The notes: generated from the sequence alone by a model not told the origin. 64,000 bases of DNA from Pseudopyrenochaeta lycopersici (GCA_003313425.1 NHZP01000028.1:558001-622000); one strand, 5' to 3'; numbered from the stretch's first letter, positions 1-9,858 are shown. Numbers and translations: made by a program.

Positions 1-289
1 TGTGGGATGCTCGCGAATAATGCGGAGTCCGATCCAGGTCGTGCAGATGGTGAGGAAGAAAAGACAAATGAACTCGTGTGTTGATGCTGGTCGACCGCCA
101 ATATGACTCCGTTGTGTATCCAAGCGCCTACTAGAGGCCGAAGGGACGGTACACGAATCCCGTCTTGGCCATCGCCAGGGACACGGTCCGGTTATGGATA
201 GTCCTACGGAGATGGAAGGTAAGCAAGAGCTCCAGAGTGTCCATGAGGAAGATAAAATATGCTGGCGTAGATGTCTGCGGATGGATCTT
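1..289. other. No gene recognised at left edge
   Basis: Short open frames occur on both strands but none resembles a known family. The stretch is probably the 3' flank of the GNAT gene on the minus strand. Confidence 0.4.
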
Positions 290-703
290 TTACAATTTGT
301 CCACAGTCTTGAGTCTCTTCCACATGCCAACGTGCTCAATGCCCTCTTCCATCCAATGTGGTTCTGCAGGGATCTCGACCTCTCCCTTCTCGTTCTTCAG
401 CACGTCTGCGAAACCGTGTCGCTCACACATCTTCTTCAGGTTCGCTTGCGCATGGATCATGACGAGGCCTTGCCACCTTAGGTGCTGCTGAGCGTTTTTG
501 CCCTCGATGTTCGCTAGTTCCACGCGAGTTGGCGAAGGCGGCGTATAGAAGACCTCAGGATGTTTCGCAGCGTACTCGAATGCAAAGTTGATAAGGAGCT
601 TGGAGAGACCGAGCTTCCGGTAGGGTGCCAGCACCGCCAATCGTCCTAGCTTGACGTACGGCTTGGCAGGGTGGTTGCTCTCAATTTCACGGGGGCTTGT
701 CAT
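290..703 (-). CDS. GNAT-family acetyltransferase, C-terminal exon (partial)
   Basis: The frame encodes the acetyl-CoA binding half of a GCN5-related N-acetyltransferase. The core is VKLGRLAVLAPYRKLGLSK, the beta4/alpha3 motif A with its R-x-x-G-L loop. It is followed by a region ending in HGF and a C-terminal EHVGMWKRLK strand typical of a fungal GNAT subfamily. Such proteins normally have about 80 more N-terminal residues, so the ATG at 703 is probably internal and one or more 5' exons lie upstream between about 720 and 1000 on the minus strand. I could not place those exons confidently. The substrate is unknown. The family is clear; the gene structure is incomplete. Confidence 0.7.
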   Translation of the reverse strand: MTSPREIESNHPAKPYVKLGRLAVLAPYRKLGLSKLLINFAFEYAAKHPEVFYTPPSPTRVELANIEGKNAQQHLRWQGLVMIHAQANLKKMCERHGFADVLKNEKGEVEIPAEPHWMEEGIEHVGMWKRLKTVDKL

Positions 704-1442
704 CTTGGCGTGACGACATGCGAAAGTGTAAATCTCCTCACCTCACCCGAAACAATTATATCAAAACGTCCCCTTGGTTAGCTGCGAAGATAGAGTCCCT
801 GCGGATGACGTTTAGAACCAACTGGGGACGCGTCGCGCCCGACCACACCTCCTGCCACACTATTTCGACCCTCCCTCCACGAAGCGCCCCAGCGCCCGCT
901 CATCGTCCCGCTGAGCGCAATCCAACTCAGATGCCCTTGTCATCCTCGCAGTGGTCGGCAAGCCCCGTCAAGCGCGTTAGGATGTTGGCGGTGGAATATT
1001 CTATCAGGAGCTCAGTGACAATGGTACGGCGTTGGGAACAGAAGGACAGGAGCTGTTTTGGTTACTACAAGATTCCAGCTAAGGGGTTGCTGTTCTATCT
1101 GCCGCGCTTGAAGCTTAGGTGGCACTGCTCGTTCCACCTGTTCTCGCGCGAGAGTGAAACTTGAATTTCTCTGGGGCTCCAAGGTCGGTCGTTGGGCGAA
1201 TTCGCATTTTGTTCGTGATGCTGCGGTGGAGGATCATCGCGATTGCCATTTTCGGAACGATGACGACGGTGTGATGAGGGAGTGATGATGACGCCGTGTG
1301 TCTCAACTAACGGCATGCTGCTTTGTTTTGACGATATATTTACCTTCCACCTTAACCTGCTGTGTCAAAACTCCATTCTAAATATCTGCCCACAAGTCTG
1401 GTCGCCGTCAGGAACGATATCACCACCGAATACCAGCGCAAA
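704..1442. other. Probable 5' exons/promoter of GNAT gene and upstream region of the DUF2945 gene
   Basis: No complete gene can be supported here. Minus-strand stretches between 720 and 1000 probably hold the missing 5' exon(s) of the GNAT gene, but frames and splice sites are ambiguous. The right part is the divergent promoter region of the small plus-strand gene that follows. Confidence 0.35.
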
Positions 1443-1794
1443 ATGCCTCCGAAGAATGAAGAGCAGGTCCTTTCGAAGCAGGGAGAGCCGATTGAGGAGG
1501 GCGATCATGTGTATACAAAGATTAGGGGTGGAAGGCATGAGGGCGACGTAAGTATACTCTAGCAAACTGCTTTTTGCACAAGCGTACTAATCGTTACACA
1601 GGTCGAAAAGATCGTGACGACGGCCGAGGCCGCCAAAGAAGAGATGGTGAAGAATCCACCCAAGGTGAGTGGTTTTATGGTGACGATGGGGCAGATAGCT
1701 GATGGGCTCGCAGGTTCTGTTCACTGACCAGAAGGGGAAGCCTGTTGCCCATAACCCAGGGACGCTAGATATTGTAAATGATGGCGGGAAGTGA
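1443..1794 (+). CDS. Small DUF2945 / HVA1 (hypervirulence-associated TUDOR-like) protein
   Basis: Three exons, 1443-1547, 1602-1664 and 1714-1794, join in frame into an 82-aa protein. Both introns are GT-AG; the first has a TACTAAT branch-like motif. The product starts MPPKNEEQVLSKQGEPIEEG, runs through GDHVYTKIRGGRHEGD and ends in VAHNPGTLDIVNDGGK. This pattern (an SH3/tudor-like barrel with GD-V-TK-RGG-HEG and a terminal P-x-x-LD) is that of the DUF2945/HVA1 family of small fungal and bacterial proteins of unknown biochemical role. An in-frame ATG at 1362 would add 27 residues, but 1443 fits the family start better. The gene looks intact. Confidence 0.8.
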
Positions 1795-2225
1795 GATGGG
1801 TGCTAGGATGAGGTGTTGAGGTTTCTGTATGAATGATACGAAGGAGCTCTTTTTTATTGAGTACTAAGTGAGAACCCCACATCACGTCACCTGAAACCGA
1901 ACTGTTTATGTGTAAACTCATCTCCCTCACAGCACCAAAACAAACTAATTTACACCCAAAATGCGCAGAGAGCCTCGCAAAGGCAAGGAGACAAAAGAGC
2001 GCAAAAAAAAAACCACAAGCGCAGGGAGCTGGTGTCGGCGGATGAGGGCGTTTGTCACGGGGGCTGATTCAACTAAGGGTTGCGTGGCGTCTGGGAATTC
2101 CGGGTCGCATTTACGATACTGGTTTCTGCAGATACCTTCGGGGCAACGCATCATGGTAGCTGCGAACCGTCTCGCTTAACGAGGACGGGAGAGAGCAACT
2201 AACATCGTCACCAGGTGATGCCATA
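1795..2225. other. Intergenic; 3' flank of DUF2945 gene up to transposon
   Basis: No recognisable gene. A 72-codon frame at 1961-2179 starts after an A-rich leader but has low-complexity basic composition and no known motif. At about 1833-1850 there is a 15-nt string, GATACGAAGGAGCTC, that recurs at the left arm of the inverted-repeat element near 9.86 kb. Confidence 0.35.
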
Positions 2226-2306
2226 ACGTGTTCCACCACTCGGTGGCCAACACCAGTCGGTGGCCGCCTCATCAACACTAACGCGATTGCTCTCAAAACA
2301 ACCACC

Positions 2307-4003
2307 ATGACTATTCAACGACCGCCTCATGCAGCTCAAAAGGAGGGCCGTGTCCTTCTTGCATCTAAAGCGATTAATTTAAAAAAAATTACAAGTGTGC
2401 ACAAGGCCGCGCAGCTGTATGATGTTCCTCGAACGACGCTCCGAGGCCGCCTCAAAGGCCGCCTGCCTACCTTAACGATTAACGCACGCAAACGTAAGCT
2501 ATTACCTACTGAGGAGGAGTCTCTCGTTCAGTGGATACTAGACCTTGATCGACGAGGTTTTCCGCCTCAGATCATTGACGTACGACGAATGGCAGACTCC
2601 CTACTCGCCGCACGCGGCGGGCAGCCTCCACTACCACCTCTTGGCAAGAACTGGGTGTCACGCTTTGTCAACGCGCAGTCAGAGCTTCAGGCAAAGTGGA
2701 ACCGAAAATTTCACTCACAACGCGCGAAATGCGAGGATCCTGTAAAAATAAACGCGTGGTTCAGTGTCGTACAGGACACGCGCGAGACCTACGGGATAGT
2801 AGACGCGGATACCTGTAACTTCGATGAGACTGGCTTCGCGATGGGCGTCGCCTCAACGTCAAAGGTTGTCACTAGCTCTGATACTATTGGTCGGGCAACC
2901 GTTGTACAGCCAGGTAATCGTGAATAGGTAACGACTATTGAGTGTGTGAGCGCAGTAGGCCGCCTTCTACCTCCGTTCATCATCCTCAAGGCGAAGGTCC
3001 ACCAGGCTAGTTGGTATCAAGCTGGACTGCCTGACGACTGGGCTATTACCGTTAGCGACAACGGTTGGACAAGGGACGACCTCGGATTCGAGTGGCTGAA
3101 GCATTTTGACCTGCACACAGCCTCGTCCTCCGTAGGAGGCTATCGCCTGCTGATACTTGACGGCCACAGCAGCCACGCAACGCCTGAGTTCGATAAGTAC
3201 TGCAAGGAGAGGAACATAATTAGTCTCTGTATGCCTGCCCACACGTCACATAAGCTTCAGCCGTTAGATGTTGGGTGCTTCTCGCCGCTTAAGACAGCGT
3301 ACGGACAAGAGGTGACCGAGCTTGCTCGCCGGGGCGTCTACCACGTCGATAAGAACGAGTTTCTCTATATATATCCACGTATACGGCCAGCTGTTTTCTC
3401 TATTTCAAACGTCCTTGGAGGCTTCCGGGGAACAGGCCTTGTCCCGTTTAGTCCTGAACGCGTCCTTGAAACGCTTACTGTTGTCCGTACGCCGTCTCCG
3501 CCGCCGCAGTCAACTACGTTTGAGCCTGCCTGGACGGCCGAAACGCCTCGTACGATAACGCAGCTCGATCAACAGGCTCGCCTCGTACGATAACGCAGCT
3601 CGATCAACAGGCTCGCCTCGTACGTGAGCTCCTTCAACGTCAATCGCAGAGCCCTTCAAGCAAGGCTCTCGCGCAGCTCGTCAAAGGTCGTCAGCTTGCG
3701 ATGAGCTCAGCTACGATTTTGGCTGAAGAAAACAGTAAACTTCGTGCCCTGCACACCCGTAGAAGACGTCAGAAGGACACGCAGCGACAATATATAGCAA
3801 CTGGAGGCGTACTACAGGTCGCGGCAGGTCGCGCGTTGGCTGTAGCAGCTGATATAGCCTATAATGAGAGGGTGGAGGCTGCAGCTTCTCGCCCTCAACA
3901 GCGAGCGCCGCCTACCTACAGTAACTGTCATATCCAAGGTCACAAACGAACTCAATGTAGACAGAGATATAGTATAATATTACTATATTTGCTAGGAAAT
4001 TGA
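2307..4003 (+). pseudogene. Pogo/Fot1-type transposase (nonsense codon and frameshift)
   Basis: An N-terminal helix-turn-helix region (ITSVHKAAQLYDVPRTTLRG) and a CENP-B-type DNA-binding half precede the DDE domain: first Asp in NFDETGFAMG, second in LLILDGHSSHAT, third in HKLQPLDVGCFSPLK. The tail has a coiled-coil-like basic stretch and a knuckle-like CSNCHIQGHKRTQC-type ending. The frame is cut at 2925-2927 by TAG within GNRE-stop-VTTIE, where relatives have Trp. It is broken again by a 35-bp tandem duplication near 3544-3613 that shifts the frame before the C-terminal part resumes and ends at 4003. Family certain, activity lost. Confidence 0.88.
3544..3613 (+). repeat. 35-bp perfect tandem duplication inside the transposase
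   Basis: Two abutting identical 35-bp units (3544-3578, 3579-3613) encode the same peptide region (ITQLDQQARL) twice in different frames. Since 35 is not a multiple of three the duplication shifts the reading frame. Confidence 0.9.
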
Positions 4004-4108
4004 CTGCGTAGTTGTCGCGTTATCGTACGTTGAGATCCTCACGTTTTGATGAGGTGGGCCACCGACTGGTGCTGGCCACCGACTGGTGGAACACGTTAAT
4101 CAATCCGT

Positions 4109-4210
4109 CGTTGAAAATCCTATCAATCAATCCAATCAACCCGTGAGACGATTTGCTAACAATCAATCAATCCATGACAACGAGATTGATTGGATTGATT
4201 GATAGCAACT
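4109..4210. repeat. AATCAATC / GATTGATT-rich low-complexity inverted block
   Basis: Runs of AATCAATCAATCC and their inverse GGATTGATTGAT alternate around the transposon-MFS interval and can fold back on themselves. Similar strings form LINE tails elsewhere in the window, so this may be a remnant of such a tail. A related but more degenerate block lies at about 6664-6795 on the far side of the MFS gene. Confidence 0.5.
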
Positions 4211-4278
4211 CTGGTCTTGACCCCAGAGAGGGATGACAGTTGGCTCAATAACCTCCAAAGCTAGTGATCCACTAAGTT

Positions 4279-5949
4279 CTAGAATCCATCGCTCCTGGCA
4301 TACGGGCTCCTTATTCTCAGATGTTCTCCGTACCTGTAGAGCAGATATGGGCCTGGAGTAAGTACCGCTGCCACACATCCCAGAATAGTCAAAGTCCAAT
4401 GTACACCCAACTCTTCAAACATTGGCCTTGCCGCCATGACCATCGCCCCAGCAATCAAGTACCGCACCATTGTAATGTTGGCCAGCGCAACCGCTGCATG
4501 TCTGCCATAGCTATCAATGATATACTCGTAGGAGCTAACGTACATGGCAATAAGAACCACTCCGAAGAAAAAGCACGCTGTGAGGCCTGACCAGATTGAT
4601 ATACTTGGATAGTTTGTCCATCCGAGCCAGAACAGCGAGATAGGGAGCATAGGCGCCGCGATCATAGCTGGCCAGAGACGGAATTCCGGCGTTACTCTCG
4701 CTCCCCGGATATGTTCTGTGTAGCGTCTAGCCCAACTGTACAGCATCGGAACGGCAAATGTGAAGGCCGTCGAGCCGAGAGCGATGGCGCCAAAGCAAGA
4801 CCCGTACAGGCCGTTGGAGAGCTGATACGTATGTTTGAAGATGTATTCAAACCCAGATAAGAAGGTAAAGAGGAGAATATAGAGTAGCAGGAGGTAACCG
4901 CCAAGTACTGCAATAACCGGTTCACGTATAAACCGCGCCGACGTTGGGAGAGTGGCTCTTAGACGCTTTGTCAAAGAAGCGGTCTTGGCATGCTCTGACA
5001 TATATCGGTCATCGCCTGTTACTCGGCGGAGATGGGTTGCTTTCCAGTCCATAAGCACTGGAAGATAAGTCTCAGGAAGTAGAAAGAACGCGGCTACGAA
5101 AGCAAAGCCTGAGATGAAGAGCGTGACCCACTCCATCCACCTCCAGCCTAGCGCAGATTTGGATAAAATCCAGCCGCCAGCAATGGGTGCTATGACTGGT
5201 GCTATTGAGACCATTAGTCAAGCGCGAGATAATAAGTCAACGGGTTATGAGCAAGTGAACCTACGAGCTACATTCGCCCATGCAATCAGCGGAAAGACAA
5301 ATGCTCGCTTGACTGGGCGAAATTGATCCTTCACACTTGCTCCATTGATCCCAAGGGTGGCGCTTGAAGAGAGACCTACGAAATACCGACAGACGATGAA
5401 TCCGCCAAAACTCCTCGTTAATGCCGTCCCAAGAACGAAGAACAAGAAACAAAAGGAGAGGACCAAATAAGTTGGATTTCTTCCCACTGTTTCAGAGAGA
5501 GGTCCAACAAACATACAGCCCGAACCGACGCCAAAAAGATACATCGCAGTGGAGAGATTCTGAACCATTTTACTGACTTGGAATTCCTCGCTTGCCACTG
5601 TATTGGCCATCGAATCGGATGAACCTGCCCAAGTTTGTACAGAGATCAGAAGCGCTAGAGTAGCTATATTCTTGCTCTTTATGAATAGACTCCAGTTTTG
5701 GGGAGCAAATGGGTCATTGTAGTCTTTCAAATCCACGATTCGATTGCCACCTTCACATATTGGGATATCCTCGGCCACGCTCCTGGGGACCGGTTGCTCA
5801 TCATCGTTCGGTAGAAGGTTCGCTGGCGAAGTGGATCTCTTATGTTCCAGTCGGGACTGGGTAACTCCAGTGCCAGCTTGTTTTTCTTTTTCTGTCCAAT
5901 CTCTTTCCACATCTTTTGCAATGGTGCGCCATTGAATGTAAGACAACAT
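4279..5949 (-). CDS. MFS transporter, DHA1-like (drug/polyamine:H+ antiporter type)
   Basis: Two exons, 5949-5265 and 5201-4279, with a 63-nt GT-AG intron carrying a TGACTAAT branch-like motif, give a 535-aa protein. A hydrophilic N-terminus of about 80 residues is followed by twelve predicted membrane segments. Family marks include NDPFAPQNWS before TM1, the GRNP(T)Y loop between TM2 and TM3, and APVIAPIAGGWIL in TM5, the antiporter motif C, which is restored only when the intron is removed. The C-terminus ends after the last helix with a short YRYGEHLR tail. Such proteins export drugs, toxins or polyamines at the plasma membrane; the substrate here is unknown. It is isolated among repeats, with no biosynthetic cluster nearby. 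The frame appears intact. Confidence 0.85.
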
Positions 5950-6423
5950 TTTTATAGCTAAACGGTGTTTACAAAACTAACGAGACTGAACGATGAGGAG
6001 AACGGGCTTTAAGTGGAGGAGAGGAGCATTTTTATGTGACGTCAAGGTCGCGTGCTCACTTCTCGATTTGTGCATGGCAGAGTCACGGCGGGAAGAAATC
6101 ATGCTTTACCCCTTCCAGCAGCTATTCCCCTACTTTCAGGACCTCTTAGATGAATATTATGAGTAGAGACTTCGAGATCACGCCTTCCGAACACTCGTCT
6201 TTGGAGAGATGGATCGTTCCTCTCAAGGCGTCAAGAATGCACTCGCTTTAAGCTCCTGCTCTACTAACTTTTGCCAGCGCGCGATTGCAGGTCGTGTTAA
6301 GACGGTCGATGACGTCAATTCGCCACTGCGGCACTCGTCTAGCCAATGACAGAGATCTCATGGGTGGTCAGACACAGCTGCGGGTCTTGTAAATTACTTT
6401 GAAACACTGCCTGTCCTATTTGC
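5950..6423. other. MFS upstream region; nothing recognised
   Basis: The part next to the MFS start is presumably its promoter. The rest contains no frame that I can assign. Confidence 0.4.
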
Positions 6424-6663
6424 TCATTCTTCCTTACCAGCTTCGGCATACGATGGTTCTGCGCCTTTCCCATTACTCTCAGATCCGCTGGTGCTAAGTT
6501 GTATCGCTCTACCCAAGCCCATACCAACTTCTACAGATACCTGGATGCATTTCTTGCTGCTTTTCCGCAAATCGTCATCGAAGAGAATGCGACCACGTTG
6601 GAATGCAATGATAATAGAAGAACCACCGAACTGGAAGAGTCCTAGTTCCTCTCCCCAGGCTTG
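6424..6663 (-). pseudogene. Phosphatidylserine decarboxylase C-terminal fragment
   Basis: An 80-codon stretch reads WGEELGLFQFGGSSIIIAFQ, then RGRILFDDDLRKSS and VSVEVGMGLGRA, and stops at 6424-6426. This is the C-terminal end of phosphatidylserine decarboxylase, including the FGGSS site at which the proenzyme self-cleaves to form its pyruvoyl group, and the V-GMSLGRA tail. Nothing of the rest of the enzyme is present: at 6664 the homology ends in a TTGATT-rich repeat. I call it a relic, possibly brought in by a rearrangement next to the truncated gypsy element. Confidence 0.6.
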
Positions 6664-6795
6664 CTAATCAATCCACTGGTTGAATCGGTTGATTGAGTTG
6701 ATTGATTAATAAGCAATTCAATCCATTCAATCCGGAGTGCTCAGAGTATTCAATCAACTCAATCTGATCCTCCAGTGGAGTTGAGTTGATTGAAT
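6664..6795. repeat. TTGAT/AATCA-rich degenerate repeat with self-complementary ends
   Basis: The block begins AATCAATCCACTGG and ends near CCAGTGGAGTTGAGTTGATT, so its outer parts are roughly inverted copies. It separates the decarboxylase fragment from the truncated gypsy element. Confidence 0.45.
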
Positions 6796-6799
6796 ACTC

Positions 6800-7000
6800 C
6801 CATGTTTATTGGAAGTGTTGGATTCAGTTTCAGGTTGCGCGCGAGATCTCTGTGGATATAACCAATACCAGTTGCTCCGGTATCGACAAGGGCTTTCAGG
6901 TTGCTCTTTACAGGGCCTTGTTGGATTGAGCAGGGTATAGTTATACTATGTTTCCATGAGTCTTGACAGGGCGTGGCCCAGAGTTCAGCAGAGATTCGGT
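6800..7000 (-). pseudogene. Ty3/gypsy pol N-terminus, retropepsin fragment
   Basis: In the -1 frame relative to gag a peptide reads SNLKALVDTGATGIGYIHRD, containing the aspartic protease signature D-T-G-A-T-G. The frame runs on for about 25 residues and is lost where the TTGATT-rich block begins. This is the start of pol; the remainder is deleted. Confidence 0.65.
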
Positions 7001-7024
7001 GAGTGCGCGGTCCCGGGGAGCGAC

Positions 7025-8170
7025 TTATCCTCGGGACGAGGCTTTTCCCTTGCGAGAGTGGGAACGAGCTGCTTTGCGTCCGCGAGATCGTCTTGAGCTA
7101 CTGGTTGAGGTCGAGGATCCGCGACTCTGAGGGCTTTTCGGTGACTGCGGACGATGACCATTCATGCGTAGTTGGGGCAGGGGAACGGAGCAGTAACGGG
7201 AGATATGATCTTTGGAGTCGCATTTAAAACAGCGTCCTTCCTTAATCCGTTTTTGACGCTCCGCAGAACCAACAGGTGCGTAGTTAGTAACGTCAATCTC
7301 CATTTCCGTTGGACACTGGCGTTGTTTAGGTCGAGACGGCAGGTAACGCAAATCGTTATCGTATAACGCGATTAGGTTCGCATAATCGTTTAGGGACTGA
7401 GGGATTGGTACGCCAACCATGACTCTTCTTAAATCATCAGAGAGAGAGCGGCGGAGTTGGTTGATCTGGGCTCCTTCGTTTAGGTTAGTATCAGCTACCA
7501 GCCTTCTAAAATCCGCGAAGTGGGACAGGAAGTTCTTCTTTCCCTGTTTCAAGTTATCTAATCGGCTCCACGCAGTGAGTTCTCGGTTTGGATCTCCGTA
7601 GGTAGCGTTAAGGAATCCGATAAGTTGATCTACGGTCGTAATATCTTTGTCCATAAGAGGGTCTACTAGTGTAGCAGGGTCGCGCTCGAGACGAGAATGT
7701 GCGTAGATTAGGCGGGCTTCTTCATTTACGAATCGATCGGCGTTTCCTTTTAACTTATATCGCAGTTTTGTTAGGAAGAGTGGGAGGTCCTTCTTCCTTC
7801 CACTAAACGCAGGTGGGTCAGGGAGTCGTTCTGATTTTGGCCTGATCGCGGGGGGTTCAGAAAGGGAGGTTTGGGTCGTAGGTGGGGTGAGAGTCACAGG
7901 AGAGGATCCATCGCCAGATAATGTCTCTTTGTTGCCTGGTTGGCTCTCAGCTTTAGTTATCACGATAGCTGGGGCAGTGGCAGACTTTGTCTTGATTGCC
8001 TCAAGTTCTTGGCGTAGAGTCGCTATCTCTTCGTGATGGCGGGCTTCCTGCTTAGACAGGGAGGCCTGTAAGGCTTCATTTCCAGCTTTTAACGCTTCGC
8101 TACTAACCCTTAGTTCCTGCAGCTGTTGCAGGATAAGCTGAAATGGATCTATATTTTCTTGAGAGGCCAT
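7025..8170 (-). CDS. gag: Ty3/gypsy gag protein
   Basis: A 381-residue open frame starts only 19 nt downstream of the LTR. It has an N-terminal coiled coil (about residues 10-65, heptad-rich with EALKAGNEALQASLSKQEAR), a Pro/Ser/Thr linker, and a capsid-like helical domain (about 110-280; FLTKLRYKLKGNADRFVNEE, then LIGFLNATYGDPNRE). A CCHC zinc knuckle, C-F-K-C-D-S-K-D-H-I-S-R-Y-C, lies near residue 325, followed by an Arg/Ser-rich basic tail. Gag proteins form the virus-like particle and bind the element RNA. The frame is intact although the element is not. Confidence 0.85.
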   Translation of the reverse strand: MASQENIDPFQLILQQLQELRVSSEALKAGNEALQASLSKQEARHHEEIATLRQELEAIKTKSATAPAIVITKAESQPGNKETLSGDGSSPVTLTPPTTQTSLSEPPAIRPKSERLPDPPAFSGRKKDLPLFLTKLRYKLKGNADRFVNEEARLIYAHSRLERDPATLVDPLMDKDITTVDQLIGFLNATYGDPNRELTAWSRLDNLKQGKKNFLSHFADFRRLVADTNLNEGAQINQLRRSLSDDLRRVMVGVPIPQSLNDYANLIALYDNDLRYLPSRPKQRQCPTEMEIDVTNYAPVGSAERQKRIKEGRCFKCDSKDHISRYCSVPLPQLRMNGHRPQSPKSPQSRGSSTSTSSSRRSRGRKAARSHSRKGKASSRG

Positions 8171-8189
8171 GGTAAATGACGCAACGTAA

Positions 8190-8411
8190 TGTCACGAGAG
8201 GCTACGAGTAGGGATTTCAACGCTTAACTAATAGCTTGATTATTATACTACGTACAATCTCAGGTGTAATACAAGACGTTGCGTAAAGAAGAGAAGAGAA
8301 CAGAAACTCAGGTGCAGAAGAATACTCAGGGGCTAGGCCTGTGCTCGAGCTCAGGCCTCGACAGGGCTAGCCAATTCAGGTGTTGCGGGAACCACGGTGG
8401 TTACCGTGACA
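8190..8411 (-). repeat. LTR of the truncated gypsy element (222 bp)
   Basis: On the minus strand the repeat begins TGTCACGG at 8411 and ends CTCGTGACA at 8190, i.e. TG...CA with a 7-bp terminal inversion. Gag starts just after it. The partner LTR is not in the window, so the boundary rests on the terminal inversion and position. Confidence 0.7.
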
Positions 8412-8635
8412 CTTCTTAATTAGTTTTGCTAGAGCTTAATATTCTTAAAATTAAGATATTTATATAAGTGCAGTCTAGTAGTAAAATTTTTAGAGAATTC
8501 TATGAAGTAGATCTAGAGATATAGGAGCCTAGATTTTCAATTTTCCTAGTATTTTTAGGTGGACGGCTCGCTTGTATGGACGGCTCGCTTGTATGGACGG
8601 CTCGCTTGTATGGACGGCTCGCTTGTGAAACACGT
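8412..8635. mobile_element. Remnant of a pogo-type element end (AT-rich, 17-bp tandem repeats)
   Basis: The right border ends with AAACACGT followed by TA (8636-8637), the same terminal bases as the other pogo-type elements in this window. Inside it are four 17-bp units and an AT-rich TpA-heavy stretch. The left part was lost where the gypsy LTR now starts. Confidence 0.5.
8561..8627 (+). repeat. 17-bp tandem repeat, four copies
   Basis: The unit GGACGGCTCGCTTGTAT occurs at 8561, 8578, 8595 and, with a changed last part, 8612. Its position just inside a transposon terminus suggests subterminal transposase binding sites. Confidence 0.85.
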
Positions 8636-8753
8636 TATTACGTTTCTCTTAAATGTTTCGTAAGTTAGAAGCGGCGACAGTCCGAAGTATCCTATCTAAA
8701 GGTTACGAGACGTGTAACCTCTCGATTAATATGTTCTGTGCTCATACTAAGCT

Positions 8754-9090
8754 TCACTGCTCCATTCCAGGCTTGTGAATATGGAACGCCCACCTTGTCT
8801 CGATCCTGACATCCGTATGCACTTTTTGGATACCCGAATCATGAAGTACAGCGTGAGCTTTACCAATAACATTCATGACCTCCTGCCAATCACCTCCTAT
8901 GATAAGGATAAGTGATTTATTTGGTACCTGCTCCCGAGGTACGTACCAATTCTCGTACCAAAGTCGTGAATTGTATAATCAAGACCACTTTGCTTAATAA
9001 CACTCTCGATCTTCGAGATATATACTGAGATTGAGGGCGAGGTAGATCCGATATACGTAATAATTGGTAAGTTAGCTATAGTCTTGATGC
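8754..9090 (-). pseudogene. UPF0045 (MTH1187/YqgV-like, ECM15-like) thiamine-binding protein fragment
   Basis: Two exon-like stretches, about 9090-8947 and 8896-8754, separated by a 50-nt GT-AG intron, encode STSPSISVYISKIESVIKQS, then GLDYTIHDFGTRIG and GDWQEVMNVIGKAHAVLHDS through VHTDVRIETR. This matches the UPF0045 family, which binds thiamine or related ligands. The N-terminal strand is degenerate and the usual C-terminal RTDK tail is replaced by an unrelated WAFHIHKPGMEQ, so both ends are missing or mis-spliced. A relic is more likely than a working gene. Confidence 0.5.
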
Positions 9091-9858
9091 GAGATTACCT
9101 ACTGGATTGATACAAAAGTCCGCCGAGCATTTTGCCGGCAGAGTATGCGAAGCACAGGCCATAGAGTAGCTAAAATGGAGATGAAACGTTGGTATCAAGT
9201 TTCACTTTGGAATCGTATAACGGCGGGATGCAGCCCGGAGTTCCCGGATATATAGATACTATACTCTTCTAAATTGCGTAGTGATGACCTCAGGTTGATT
9301 CCATCCATTGCGCTTATTTTGCCGCGGAGAAGCCGCCGAAAGCGGGGCATGTGGCGAGAAGGCCTCAACGAAATACTCGCAGTCCTAAAAGGAACCGTTC
9401 GCGTTCGAGGCGAGGGTTTTACCATCGCAGATTGCCTGCCACTTCTGTCCTCAAAATGTTGACTATGGGCGTAATTCTGAATTTCTTTCGTACGTTGGCC
9501 GGTACGGTGCCTTCGATTCGTGGCCTGGAAGGTGATATTCTGTCCATTCAATTCCTTGCAGAAGGATTACAGTGCGCTAAAGATGCTGACTCTATGATAG
9601 GGTCATTAGGAAAAGGGAGTACCTTACCTTGGGCAATGCATTTGGCACGCAGCTATCACTGACTGAGGCAAAATACCTTTAGGATTGTAGTATCCATTAC
9701 TAACATGTGTGGAAATCCCTGTCTTCGTTTGAACGACCCTCGTTTGATGATGGATACTCTAGTTGTTGGATTTATATGGAAGATATGCGAAACCTTATAG
9801 CGAGGATTGCTTGCCTGGGTGACGCTAGGTGTGCTCGATCTAGAGTGTGGAGGATACG
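9091..9858. other. No recognisable gene
   Basis: Open frames of 60-118 codons exist on both strands around 9195-9970, but none contains a motif I can assign. Composition is near that of neighbouring degenerate sequence. Confidence 0.35.

Larger units (their letters stand above)
2226..4096 (+). mobile_element. Pogo/Fot1-type DNA transposon (1871 bp), inactive
   Basis: The element starts ACGTGTTCCACCA and ends with the exact inverse, flanked on both sides by TA (2224-2225 and 4097-4098), the expected Tc1/mariner target duplication. The subterminal zone on each side repeats a CACCAGTCGGTGGCC-like block, so the inverted repeats extend imperfectly to about 50 bp. The interior codes for a pogo-type DDE transposase on the plus strand. 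Length and layout match Fot1-class fungal elements. It is inactivated by one nonsense codon and a frameshifting tandem duplication. Confidence 0.88.
6796..8411 (-). mobile_element. Truncated Ty3/gypsy LTR retrotransposon (5' LTR, gag, start of pol)
   Basis: On the minus strand the element has a 222-bp LTR, a gag gene and the first part of pol with a retropepsin motif, then breaks off near 6800. Reverse transcriptase, RNase H, integrase and the 3' LTR are missing. Directly downstream of the LTR is a possible primer site complementary to a stretch inside the LTR (see findings). Confidence 0.82.

Noticed and set aside
697..1164. 155-codon plus-strand frame
   Set aside because: It overlaps the probable 5' part of the minus-strand GNAT gene, has irregular composition and no motif.
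2925..2927. TAG read as a sense codon (alternative genetic code)
   Set aside because: Several genes here end normally with TAG, and internal TAGs occur only in transposons; mutation is the simpler explanation.
9195..9551. 118-codon minus-strand frame as a gene
   Set aside because: No conserved motif, no convincing start context or introns, and competing frames on the other strand.
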